64,000 nucleotides of DNA from Candidatus Cloacimonadota bacterium (GTDB lineage: Bacteria > Muiribacteriota > UBA6191), in contig JAGSHD010000008.1 in NCBI GenBank assembly GCA_023954715.1, positions 124,001 to 188,000 on the forward strand, written 5' to 3'. Below are positions 17,968-26,349 of the stretch, one piece after another (position 1 is the stretch's first letter; the number at the start of each line of letters is the position of its first letter). A model generated the notes under the pieces. It did no database searches and was not told where the DNA came from. It was given only the letters and a program-made list of their open reading frames with translations. The translations under genes and the position numbers were made by a program.

Positions 17968-18690
17968 ATGAGTAAACTTGTAATTAAATTAACTCTTTTT
18001 TTCATATTGATTAACATAAATGTATTTTCCTCTGAAAATAGAGGCTTCTTCCAAGAAATAATGAAAGACCCTAATAGCTTAAAAGGGAAAGTTACTAAAG
18101 CATTTGAAAAGTACTTTAAATCTCCAGATAAATTGAAGATAAAATTCTATCCAACGAAAAAAAAGAGTTTAATGCGAGGCTATTTTGATCGTATTGATGT
18201 AACTTTTCAAAATGCTCAAGTTAAGGTACTTCAAATAGAAAACGCTTCGATTCAATTTTTTGGTTTAAAAATAAACTTATTAAAATTGTATAAGAGTGGT
18301 CAGCTTCGTATTAAAGATCTAAAAGAAGCTAAGTTTAGGATTAAAATCTCAGAGAAGGCTTTAAATGATGCGATTTTTCGTAAAAAACTTCCTTTGAAAA
18401 ACCCTAGGCTAAAGATAGGTAATGGTGTTTTGGCTTTTAAAGCCCACTTTCGCACTTTGTTTATCAAGTCTTTAGTAGATACTAAAGGAAGGTTATTAGT
18501 TAAAGAAAAGAGTAAAGTGTTTTTCTACCCTGACCGTTTGAAGCTAAATCATCTTCCTATTCCTGGTTTTGTTAAGAAAGTTATTTCCAATAAAATAAAC
18601 CCTATTATCAATTTAGATGACTTTGACTTTATTAAAGAGATTTCTGAAATAGACTTGAGTGACGGTTATATCGAATTGATTAACAAGTAA
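17968..18690 (+). CDS. LmeA-like (DUF2993) exported lipid-binding protein
   Basis: About 240 residues from ATG 17968. The frame is open 35 codons further upstream, but those codons lack a ribosome site, whereas 17968 is followed directly by a signal peptide (KLVIKLTLFFILININVFS) and preceded by AAGG. The mature part (SLKGKVTKAFEKYF, LMRGYFDRIDVTFQNAQ, ASIQFFGLKINLLKL, KISEKALNDAI, HFRTLF, FYPDRLKLNHLPIPG) follows the DUF2993 pattern: amphipathic beta strands forming a lipid-binding sheet as in mycobacterial LmeA, a periplasmic phospholipid-binding protein. It is encoded just before an AsmA-family gene, another envelope lipid-related family. Family membership is judged by pattern and length, not by alignment. 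Confidence 0.6.
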   Translation: MSKLVIKLTLFFILININVFSSENRGFFQEIMKDPNSLKGKVTKAFEKYFKSPDKLKIKFYPTKKKSLMRGYFDRIDVTFQNAQVKVLQIENASIQFFGLKINLLKLYKSGQLRIKDLKEAKFRIKISEKALNDAIFRKKLPLKNPRLKIGNGVLAFKAHFRTLFIKSLVDTKGRLLVKEKSKVFFYPDRLKLNHLPIPGFVKKVISNKINPIINLDDFDFIKEISEIDLSDGYIELINK

Positions 18691-18974
18691 ACTTTTGCTT
18701 TTTAAAGATCTTAGTGAGTTATCTTGTGATTAGGACGAGTAAAAAATCCAAAATATACATAGTTATTTCAAGGGAGTTTGATTTTTTACTTATGTAATGG
18801 AGAAAAAACTAACTTTCCTTTAGATTTATTGAATCAATTAAAAAACTGAGCTTATGACCTTTGTTCTCATAGGCGTTTTGCTGTACAATCACTTGTTTTT
18901 ATCAAAGTTTTAATTTTAAAACTTCATTAACAAATGATCCTTTAACAAGGCAATTACAAAACGGAAACTCAGGC

Positions 18975-21900
18975 ATGAAAAAATTAGCACTCGCCATAGT
19001 CGCTCTAATCGGAGCTTTTGTATTATTTCTTTTTATCTACATACGTTCAATAGATATGTCTTATGTTAGAGACAAGGTTAAAGCAGAGCTAGAAAACAAC
19101 TTGAATGGACAAGTAAGTATTGGAGAGCTTTCTATCTCTGGCTTAAAAAGTCTTGTTTTAGAGAATTTAGTTATTAGTCAAAATGGAGCAAAGACTCTAG
19201 TTTTGGAGTCCTTGTCTTTTGATCTAACTTTATCTGATTTAGTAAAGTCAAAGTTGAGCTTTTCGAGTCTGGATGTTTCAGGCTTACAAGTCCATCTTAG
19301 AAAAGTTGGCGATGCATATAATGTACAAAATTTGTTTAAGAAAAAAGCTCCTATAAAGCCATCTAAAAAGAAGGTTTTGTCTATGGTTTCTACTACTGAT
19401 CTATCTCCTTTAGAGATTCAGTCTATTGGGCTTAAATCTGTTAAGGTATATTTTGGAGATATTCACTTACTTCAAATTGATGCTAGCGGTAATTTAAGCA
19501 ATGGTAAGTTAAACTTTCCACAAGTAAAAGTTTCTAAAGATGGCTCATATATAAGTAGTAAATTGTTTATTGATTTAAACACTAAAAGTGGAGTATTACA
19601 GCTACAAGAGAGCCTTATTGATTTGGTTCAACTTGTTAAAGACTCTCCAGCTAAAGCTTTCGTTTCGGGCGGAAAGGCAAGCTTTACTGGCGATGTTAAG
19701 TTTAATGAAAAGTCAGTCCTCCCTCAAATAGTAATGAAAGTTAATGACTTAGTTCTTTCTCAAGGTAGTCAAAATTTTACATTTAAGCCTGTTGAAGTAT
19801 TAGTCCAGCAAGATAAAATATACTCCAATGTGTTAGGGAATACTGTAGGTGGAGCCATTGAATGTAACCTTGACCTACGAAAAAAGGGAGATAGCTTTCA
19901 GTTTAAAGAGACTAATTTAAATATCGATTTAGATTTAAAGTCATTTGATTCTTTGAAGTCAGGTACAATAGCAGTGATTGCATCATTGAGTGGGTCTTTA
20001 AGTAACCCTAGTCTCCAAAGTAAAATTAGCGGGAAAAACATATCAGTGAAAGAGTTAAATGAAAGCTTTAACTTGTCTGGAGTGGCTAACGGAAACCTAT
20101 CTCGATTTAAGTTAGATCATTTAAACTTAGTGGGTACTCAAGGCAGTAAACTTGCGATATCAGCATCGCTAACAGATGCTTTTCAAAATGGTTTGGGGTT
20201 AATTAGTGGTTCACTTTCCAACTTAAGTTCTTTTAGTCAAAAGTTAAGTGGTAGTGCTGCTTATAATGGTGAGCTGACCATTGAAAAAGGCCTATTGAAG
20301 GATTCTTTAATTCAATTGTCTACTAAAGGTATTGTCTTTGATAAACAGGCAATACCAAATATTAGCACTGACTTACACCTTAGTACAAGTGCAGACAGCC
20401 TAGTAATTAAGCGTTCTCCCGTTCTTTTGGCAAATAGCGATGGTCAGTTTCTATTGGATGCTAGATTGCCTTTTAGTGGTGAAATTGAAAAGACAAATAT
20501 TCAGGTAAAGGCTAGCTCTGTTGTTTTAAGAGGGCTGCCATACTTACTTGCTCCCGTTACGATTAAAGAGTTGTATGTTTCAAATCAAGCAAAGCGATTA
20601 TCAATCAATAAATTGTTAGGGCATGTATCTGGTGGACAATTTGGGGTGTCTGGTGTGGTAGATTCAAGTTTACCAGTGGACAAAATGTTTCAAGGCAACT
20701 TGCATTTAAAATCTTTGGACCTGTCCAAGGTTTCCAAGGACCTTCCTCCAATGATGATAGAAAGTTTTACATTAAATCCAAAAAACAAGTTTCAATTGAA
20801 TCTAAAAACCAACACTCAACACTTTATTGGTAAGGGATTGCTTTCTGTTAATTATAGAGAGGTACTTCTATCTAGCTCTTCTAAAGGTGGTTTAGATTTA
20901 TCAGTCTTTAATAAGCTTGTAAAAAAGATGGGGTATAAAGGGGTGTCTGGTATTTTGACTTTAAATACCAGAGTAGATGAAAGATCTAAATTGGTGGTGG
21001 CGTCGATCAGTGGTAAATCTTTAATCCTTCCTATGACGAAAGATATGGATTTATTAAGCCTAGCAAGCCTTGGTACGCAGGCTACTTTTAGTCCAACCAG
21101 TAATATTCTAAATTTGTTAAATTATAATCTAAGTGCTTTTGGTGGCACAGCTATTGGTAAGGGTACAATTCTTTTGGACTCTGATAAAAGCTCAACTATT
21201 CATTGCAAGTTAAATAATCTAGATTTAGACGCATTGTTGACATGGATGTCTAAATCTTTATCAGGGCACTTTTACTCTAAAGTTAGTGGAGACATAGTAA
21301 ACTTTTCGTTTAATCCAAAAACAGGTGATATTAATGATGTTTCTTTTCAATCAGATCTGTCTTTGGCACAAGTAAAATACGTTTATCACCAATCGGTTTT
21401 AGATTCAATCCAAGGCATTGAAGACTCTCTTGGGCCAGCAGCACTTAAAAAGTACATCAAGAAAAAACGTACCGGTTTTGAAGAGCGTGATCACCATAAT
21501 ATTAATTTTAAAGATGTATCATCTCTCAAGGTATCTATGAAAGAATCCAAGTTAAATATATTACCGTTTGGATTAGTCCAAAAGGATGATGAGTATAACT
21601 TTAATACCAAGGCTCCAATTTATCTTTCATTAGCACCAGATAAACTAAAGTCAAAGATTAGTGGACAGTTACACTATAGTTTTTCAAATGTATTTTTAAA
21701 GCAAAAATTTCCCTTCTTAAAGAATAGTTATCAATCTAACTTAGATGGACTTGTTAATTTAAACGGTGAGTTAGCTTTACCAGTTTCTGCTCAAGAGCAA
21801 GCCAGAGTTCAAAAAGATGTTGCAAAAAAACTTGCTATGGCAATTGATCTGGGATTTCTTGGAAAGCAAATAGAAAACGGTGTTAGAAAATTAAAAAACT

Positions 21901-22082
21901 CACAAGAAATTAAAAATAAAATTAAAGATGTTAAGACAAACCTCTTGGAAAAAATAAAATCTGAAAAAGTTGGCGGGCTTCTAAAGGGAATTTTTGGATC
22001 TAAGAATAAAAAAGATCAGTCTAGTGACCCTAAAGAAGATAAAAAAGAAAGCTTTAAAAACCTGCTTAAAGGATTATTTTAA
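18975..22082 (+). CDS. AsmA-family envelope protein
   Basis: 1035 residues. One N-terminal membrane segment (MKKLALAIVALIGAFVLFLFIYI) is followed by the AsmA start pattern (KVKAELENNLNGQVSIGELSISGLKSLVLENLVIS). It continues with roughly 900 residues of repetitive, amphipathic beta structure rich in Leu, Ser and Lys, as in AsmA/TamB/YhdP bridge-like proteins. The last 110 residues are helical and lysine-rich, ending with repeated GLLKG and LFGSKNKKD-type stretches. AsmA-like proteins of diderms span the periplasm and are linked to phospholipid transport to the outer membrane; this one presumably sits in the inner membrane with the sheet in the periplasm. It follows the LmeA-like gene and is followed after 50 bp by a secreted thioredoxin-like gene. 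Substrate is unproven. Confidence 0.8.
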   Translation: MKKLALAIVALIGAFVLFLFIYIRSIDMSYVRDKVKAELENNLNGQVSIGELSISGLKSLVLENLVISQNGAKTLVLESLSFDLTLSDLVKSKLSFSSLDVSGLQVHLRKVGDAYNVQNLFKKKAPIKPSKKKVLSMVSTTDLSPLEIQSIGLKSVKVYFGDIHLLQIDASGNLSNGKLNFPQVKVSKDGSYISSKLFIDLNTKSGVLQLQESLIDLVQLVKDSPAKAFVSGGKASFTGDVKFNEKSVLPQIVMKVNDLVLSQGSQNFTFKPVEVLVQQDKIYSNVLGNTVGGAIECNLDLRKKGDSFQFKETNLNIDLDLKSFDSLKSGTIAVIASLSGSLSNPSLQSKISGKNISVKELNESFNLSGVANGNLSRFKLDHLNLVGTQGSKLAISASLTDAFQNGLGLISGSLSNLSSFSQKLSGSAAYNGELTIEKGLLKDSLIQLSTKGIVFDKQAIPNISTDLHLSTSADSLVIKRSPVLLANSDGQFLLDARLPFSGEIEKTNIQVKASSVVLRGLPYLLAPVTIKELYVSNQAKRLSINKLLGHVSGGQFGVSGVVDSSLPVDKMFQGNLHLKSLDLSKVSKDLPPMMIESFTLNPKNKFQLNLKTNTQHFIGKGLLSVNYREVLLSSSSKGGLDLSVFNKLVKKMGYKGVSGILTLNTRVDERSKLVVASISGKSLILPMTKDMDLLSLASLGTQATFSPTSNILNLLNYNLSAFGGTAIGKGTILLDSDKSSTIHCKLNNLDLDALLTWMSKSLSGHFYSKVSGDIVNFSFNPKTGDINDVSFQSDLSLAQVKYVYHQSVLDSIQGIEDSLGPAALKKYIKKKRTGFEERDHHNINFKDVSSLKVSMKESKLNILPFGLVQKDDEYNFNTKAPIYLSLAPDKLKSKISGQLHYSFSNVFLKQKFPFLKNSYQSNLDGLVNLNGELALPVSAQEQARVQKDVAKKLAMAIDLGFLGKQIENGVRKLKNSQEIKNKIKDVKTNLLEKIKSEKVGGLLKGIFGSKNKKDQSSDPKEDKKESFKNLLKGLF

Positions 22083-22132
22083 AAGAGTCTACTTAACAGA
22101 GTTTGTAGAGTATTGTTTCGAATTTAGGAGAT

Positions 22133-23212
22133 ATGATGAATAGTGTTTATAAATTGATACTAGCCTTTTTAATGTTTGGGTCTTTAGTCGTTGCAAATCA
22201 ACAATGGCAAACGAGTGATTTTCAAAAAATAGATAACAAAGAAAAGCCAATATTATACTTTTTCCATGCACCATGGTGTTCTTGGTGTCACAAACTCAAA
22301 GATGAAGTTTTTTCTTTAGGTGAGGTAGAGGATTTATTGTCCCAGTTTCATTTGGTCTCTGTTAATGGAGATGATAAGGGTGAAGGCACAAAACTTAAGA
22401 AAGCACTTAAAGTGAGTGTATTTCCTACTATTGTTTACAGGAATTCAGTGGGTGAACTGATTGATTTTGCTACCGGCTATAAGAAAGTTCAGCCAATGGT
22501 AGACGAGTTAAGTGCTAATCTATCTGGTGTACATGTTTTTGATCGGCTACAAGAAGATTTAGACAAGACCTCTGATTCATCGGATCAACTTGCGTTGTAC
22601 ATGGATTTGATTGATAAAAAATCAAATATGGGCTATGTCAAAGAAGCCTTAGATTTATTAAATAGTATTCAACCAAAGTTTGATTTTAGAGACGGCTCTT
22701 TTGATTTAAGAGTTATGAAAGGGACTTTGTACTACAAATTAAAAGACTACAGAAAAGCAATCTTATATATGCGTGTAGCTATTCAATCAGCCAAAACAGA
22801 GTCAGAATATCGAGCTTGTACTCGGACTTTAATTCGTGCCTATAATAAAATTGGTAAAAAGCATAAGAGATTTGAAATTTACCAAACTGGAATCGATTTA
22901 TATCCATCTATTAAAACATATAATTCCTTTGCTTGGGATGCATCTAAAAAGAAAAAGCACTTAGACAAAGCGTTGAGGTATATAAATTTAGCTATTGATC
23001 TCCTAGACAAAGAAAATAATTCACTTGAAGACAATAAGTTAAGTGAAAAAAAGAAAAAAAGAAAAGCAGATATCCTAGATACATTGGCTGAAGTGTATTA
23101 CGCGCGAAAAGAGTATTCAAATGCATTTGAGGTAAGTCAGCAAATTTTTAAATTACACCCAAATTCAAAGTCTTATAACAAGAAGCGTTTGAAGTATAAA
23201 AAGAAGCTTTAG
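22133..23212 (+). CDS. secreted thioredoxin-like protein with TPR region
   Basis: 359 residues with a signal peptide (LILAFLMFGSLVVA). The thioredoxin-fold part (25-130) has the redox motif FFHAPWCSWCHKLK (Cys49 and Cys52) and the cis-proline loop VSVFPTIVY. This CxWC with K/L context resembles DUF255/SoxW-type periplasmic reductases. Residues 140-355 are helical repeats of TPR type (LALYMDLIDKK, YKLKDYRKAILYMRVAIQ, FEVSQQIFKLHPNS). The start is either of two adjacent ATGs; the second (22136) is better spaced from TTAGGAG at 22124-22130. Likely a periplasmic disulfide reductase or a redox-sensing interaction protein. It lies between the AsmA gene (50 bp) and the second HExxH protein (93 bp). 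Confidence 0.8.
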   Translation: MMNSVYKLILAFLMFGSLVVANQQWQTSDFQKIDNKEKPILYFFHAPWCSWCHKLKDEVFSLGEVEDLLSQFHLVSVNGDDKGEGTKLKKALKVSVFPTIVYRNSVGELIDFATGYKKVQPMVDELSANLSGVHVFDRLQEDLDKTSDSSDQLALYMDLIDKKSNMGYVKEALDLLNSIQPKFDFRDGSFDLRVMKGTLYYKLKDYRKAILYMRVAIQSAKTESEYRACTRTLIRAYNKIGKKHKRFEIYQTGIDLYPSIKTYNSFAWDASKKKKHLDKALRYINLAIDLLDKENNSLEDNKLSEKKKKRKADILDTLAEVYYARKEYSNAFEVSQQIFKLHPNSKSYNKKRLKYKKKL

Positions 23213-23305
23213 TCTTTGTATATTGAAACATTTAGTCAATGACTTCGTATTTATATTAAGTAAAGCTGACAAATATACATTACTAATGACCCATCTGGAG
23301 AGTTC

Positions 23306-24910
23306 ATGAAAGTAAACTTGATTCGATCGACAATTTGTTCCTTGTTCTGTGTTACACAATTAATTGGCGCAGACTTTCTATTTGTAGAGCCTCAGTTGAT
23401 CGACTTAGATAGATCGGCTTTTCCACGAAATATTCAAAAGGTTGAGCATGATGGAGTTAAAGTTCTTTCATTTGTTAAGTCTGAATCAAAGGTCAATGAG
23501 TCGATTCAAGACCAATTGAAAAATTCAAAATTGATAGACTTTGTTTCTGAGTTACGTAAAAGAGCAAGAAGTTTACATCAAGAGGTTCATGGTACTTTTG
23601 CTACGGTTGATCAGCCACAAACTCCGATCTTTACTTACTTTGGTGAAAAAATGGGGCAAGGTGGGCCGGCAGTTGCGTCAGGTTATCGTATTTTAGTAGA
23701 TGGAACAGAGCAACGAAGTGACTCTTTACTTTTATTGGCTCCTTTGAAGTTAAGAGAAGGCATACTGAGTTTACAAGATTTCGTAGATCAAAAGTATTTT
23801 TCAACAATGCTAGTGCACGAGTTATTCCACGGTATTATGGGGGATATATACGGCGACAAAATGGCAGAGATGAAGGCTAGATCATTTAGTCGAGTTGGAC
23901 ATTCAGCAGAAAAGGTCACTGACCCATTTTTAGCTTATGTTGAAGGTATGGCTGAAGCAATGGAGTTGGCAGCTCAAGAGTTATTCGCGTCAGAAGTATC
24001 TTCAAAGCTTCTGCATGGCGACACTTTAGATGAATTTAAAAAAGATTTCATTGCAGGTTTTAAAAAGAAGAGACTAGTTATTGCCAATCGTAATAAATTT
24101 GGATTTAAGCAAGATGGTAAGGTTCTTGATGGTGAGATAGATTCAGCTGAAGATCAATTAAATACAGAGGGTGTAATTGCATCGCTTTGTTATCGTTTAT
24201 TATTCAAAAGTAACGTAGAAGATTCGTTTGATAAGGTTTTAGAAACTTTAGTTGTTAAAAAGCCTCTGACTTTTATTACCTTCATTAAAGGTTTTGTAGA
24301 GCTGTTTCCAGAAGATAGACCATCTGTACTTAGGCAGTTTTTAGAGTCTACTCATTATGCAACGGTTAGTAAAGATGCTAGTTTATTATATAAGACTTAT
24401 TATTTAGATAAAAAAGAATACAAGCAAACAAAATCTAACAAAAAGGCCACGGAGGCTAGTAAAGCAATCTGGAAACAATTTCGAGAAACGATCTATAAAG
24501 GCGTATTGTCGGGTGAAATTGCCATAGATGCAAATTTTGAAAAGCCATATATGGTTACAGACGAAAACCAATTTTACGAGCTGGACTTGAATGCGGATAG
24601 TACTGACGAGTTATACGATTTCTTTGATGAATACTTTTCTGAGTTTGCTCAAGAGGTTGAAATTCAACAAATATTGGCTGTTATCGGTCGAATGCAAAAG
24701 CAATCAAAGAAAATAGTTGATATGGACTCTGTCGAGTTTTCAGAGAGAGTAGAAACTGAACTGGCTAAATATCATCAAGTTTATATTGATAATAAAGAGA
24801 GAGAAGTTCAAACACGTTTAAGATCTCTAATTCAGGGCTTGTATGCTTCGTTTGTTGAAGATAATAATGTTTTTGAGGAGTTTATTTCTCACTCTCGATC
24901 TGTTAAATAG
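23306..24910 (+). CDS. secreted putative zinc metallopeptidase, paralogue of the 3297-4931 gene
   Basis: 534 residues with an N-terminal signal (LIRSTICSLFCVTQLIGA). HELFH at 171-175 is followed by GIM exactly as in the protein encoded at 3297-4931, and EGMAE lies at 213-217, 42 residues from the first His (40 in the paralogue). The surroundings also match (TMLVHEL versus QTLVHEI; the downstream VEGMAEAMEL versus IEGYAEFVGA). Outside this core the two proteins share little by eye. The C-terminal half is helical and charged and has no membrane segment. Gluzincin-type peptidase activity is inferred from the metal motif; the substrate is unknown. A large hairpin with a T-run follows the stop. 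Confidence 0.75.
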   Translation: MKVNLIRSTICSLFCVTQLIGADFLFVEPQLIDLDRSAFPRNIQKVEHDGVKVLSFVKSESKVNESIQDQLKNSKLIDFVSELRKRARSLHQEVHGTFATVDQPQTPIFTYFGEKMGQGGPAVASGYRILVDGTEQRSDSLLLLAPLKLREGILSLQDFVDQKYFSTMLVHELFHGIMGDIYGDKMAEMKARSFSRVGHSAEKVTDPFLAYVEGMAEAMELAAQELFASEVSSKLLHGDTLDEFKKDFIAGFKKKRLVIANRNKFGFKQDGKVLDGEIDSAEDQLNTEGVIASLCYRLLFKSNVEDSFDKVLETLVVKKPLTFITFIKGFVELFPEDRPSVLRQFLESTHYATVSKDASLLYKTYYLDKKEYKQTKSNKKATEASKAIWKQFRETIYKGVLSGEIAIDANFEKPYMVTDENQFYELDLNADSTDELYDFFDEYFSEFAQEVEIQQILAVIGRMQKQSKKIVDMDSVEFSERVETELAKYHQVYIDNKEREVQTRLRSLIQGLYASFVEDNNVFEEFISHSRSVK

Positions 24911-24918
24911 TTATTTTT

Positions 24919-24997
24919 AAATACTCTATATATGTTTTGTGGATTTTACTATTGTAGTATGTTTTCACAGCTCATTTTTGTATAGAGTATTTTTTTA
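24919..24997 (+). terminator. long-loop terminator after the second HExxH gene
   Basis: Twelve-base stem AAATACTCTATA (24919-24930) with TATAGAGTATTT (24981-24992), continuing directly into a T-run. The loop is about 50 bases, which is long, so efficiency is uncertain. Confidence 0.55.
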
Positions 24998-25106
24998 TCT
25001 ATAAAAAGTTATTAATTCTCTTGAAAAATTCAGTTTTATTAAGTATTAGTAATAGTCGACTGAATTTGTTTACAGTATAGATTTTTGACTTAGGTACTAC
25101 TTTTTT

Positions 25107-25616
25107 ATGATAAACCCTATGAAAAGAGCTGTTCGGCTCAAATATTTACAATTATTACGTCTCAATGATAATCCTCATAGTATCGCTCTTGGTTTTGCTA
25201 TTGGAATAGCAAGTGGAGCATTACCTGTTATGGGTATTCAAACTATAGTTGCGTTGCCATTTGTACTTCTTTTACGATGTAATGTTCTAGGTATGGCAAT
25301 CGGTGTTTGGTGGACAAACCCCGTTACTTTCATTCCAATTTATTATTCTGAATACTTGTTAGGTACGCTTTTAGGCTCTTACCCTCGTATCTCCTTTGAA
25401 ACCTTCTCAAATCAATTGAGTGTTATTAAGGACTTTGAAGGACTTCAAAACCTTGGGGGGGCTATTTTGATTCCTATGGCTCTAGGCGCAATTGTATATG
25501 CGGTGATTTTAGGGCCACTATCGTATTTTGGTATCAAAAGAGTGCTAGAGGCTAGAAGAGCTAGAAGACGTGAAAAAAGAGCAAAAAGAGAAGCTCTAAA
25601 GGCTCAGAGTAGTTAA
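25107..25616 (+). CDS. DUF2062 membrane protein
   Basis: 169 residues of the DUF2062 family: RLNDNPHSIALGFAIGIAS, then GIQTIVALPFVLLLRCN and the hallmark WWTNPVTFIPIYY, followed by a last hydrophobic segment (MALGAIVYAVILGPLSYFG). Three to four membrane helices and a strongly basic C-terminal tail (RRARRREKRAKREALKAQ), which would face the cytoplasm. The family is widespread in diderms and has no established function; it is sometimes found next to glycosyltransferases or lipid genes. Here it is convergent with pgsA and separated by only about 27 bp from it. Confidence 0.88.
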   Translation: MINPMKRAVRLKYLQLLRLNDNPHSIALGFAIGIASGALPVMGIQTIVALPFVLLLRCNVLGMAIGVWWTNPVTFIPIYYSEYLLGTLLGSYPRISFETFSNQLSVIKDFEGLQNLGGAILIPMALGAIVYAVILGPLSYFGIKRVLEARRARRREKRAKREALKAQSS

Positions 25617-25643
25617 CAAGAAGAGTTTAAATCTATAAAAAAT

Positions 25644-26216
25644 CTATTCAAAGATGCTTTTCAGTACTTCTTTGTTGAAATATAGATAGTCCCAAAGGCT
25701 ATAAATAGTGATTAGAACTGCAGTCATCATAAATACTGTAATGCTATCATCATATGATATAGGAAGCTCAATTTGGTATTGTTTTAGCAATAAAGTAATG
25801 AGAATACCAAAAATAGATATAGCTTGCACTATTGCTTTAACTTTACCGCTAGTACGAGCGCCTAGGATAATTTTTTTGCTTGCGGCGATGATCCGTAGAG
25901 TTGCTACCATAGAATCTCGATAGAAGAAGACTAAGATCATCCATATATTTGCATAGCCTAAACATAAAAAAGATAAAAATGCGCTCATTCTAGCAAGTGA
26001 GTCGGCTAGAGGATCAAGTACCTTTCCAATGTCGCTTTCTAGATTAAATTTACGAGCTACGATTCCGTCAAGTGCATCAGACACTTCACTTAAAAAAGCG
26101 ACAATTAATGCTGCCCATAGAAAATTAATTTCAGTGCCTTTTGATTGGATAAAGCAAAATACAAAAATAGGGGCTAAAAGAATTCGAAATACTGTAATTT
26201 TGGTGGCTAGGTTCAT
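25644..26216 (-). CDS. pgsA: CDP-alcohol phosphatidyltransferase, probably phosphatidylglycerophosphate synthase
   Basis: About 190 residues from ATG 26216 (MNLATKITVFRILLAP). The complete CDP-alcohol transferase signature is present: DALDGIVARKF, then G and two Asp in DIGKVLDPLADS, matching D-x2-DG-x2-AR-x8-G-x3-D-x3-D. Five to six membrane segments are visible. The start sequence NxxTxxRIL is typical of PgsA, which makes phosphatidylglycerophosphate from CDP-diacylglycerol and glycerol-3-phosphate. The reading frame can be extended to 26324, but its first codons would then be the stem and T-run of the upstream gene's terminator, so the shorter start is preferred. It is read after the D/N-rich protein gene, separated from it by that terminator. 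Choice of PgsA over a related family member (such as PssA) rests on the N-terminal pattern. Confidence 0.85.
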   Translation of the reverse strand: MNLATKITVFRILLAPIFVFCFIQSKGTEINFLWAALIVAFLSEVSDALDGIVARKFNLESDIGKVLDPLADSLARMSAFLSFLCLGYANIWMILVFFYRDSMVATLRIIAASKKIILGARTSGKVKAIVQAISIFGILITLLLKQYQIELPISYDDSITVFMMTAVLITIYSLWDYLYFNKEVLKSIFE

Positions 26217-26306
26217 AGACTTGAAGAATATCACTAAGATTGAGGGAAAGGCAAGAATGTTCTTATGTATTATGAATAAGTGCTTGATCGCAAAAGGGGA
26301 TAAAGC

Positions 26307-26338
26307 AAAAAAAAGCCGTATCAAAATTTGATACGGCT
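26307..26338 (-). terminator. rho-independent terminator after the Asp/Asn-rich protein gene
   Basis: Twelve-base stem AGCCGTATCAAA / TTTGATACGGCT (26314-26338) with a one-base centre, followed on the minus strand by a run of eight T. It lies 12 bp after the stop of the 26350-28323 gene. Confidence 0.92.
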
Positions 26339-26349
26339 CTTGAATTAGT

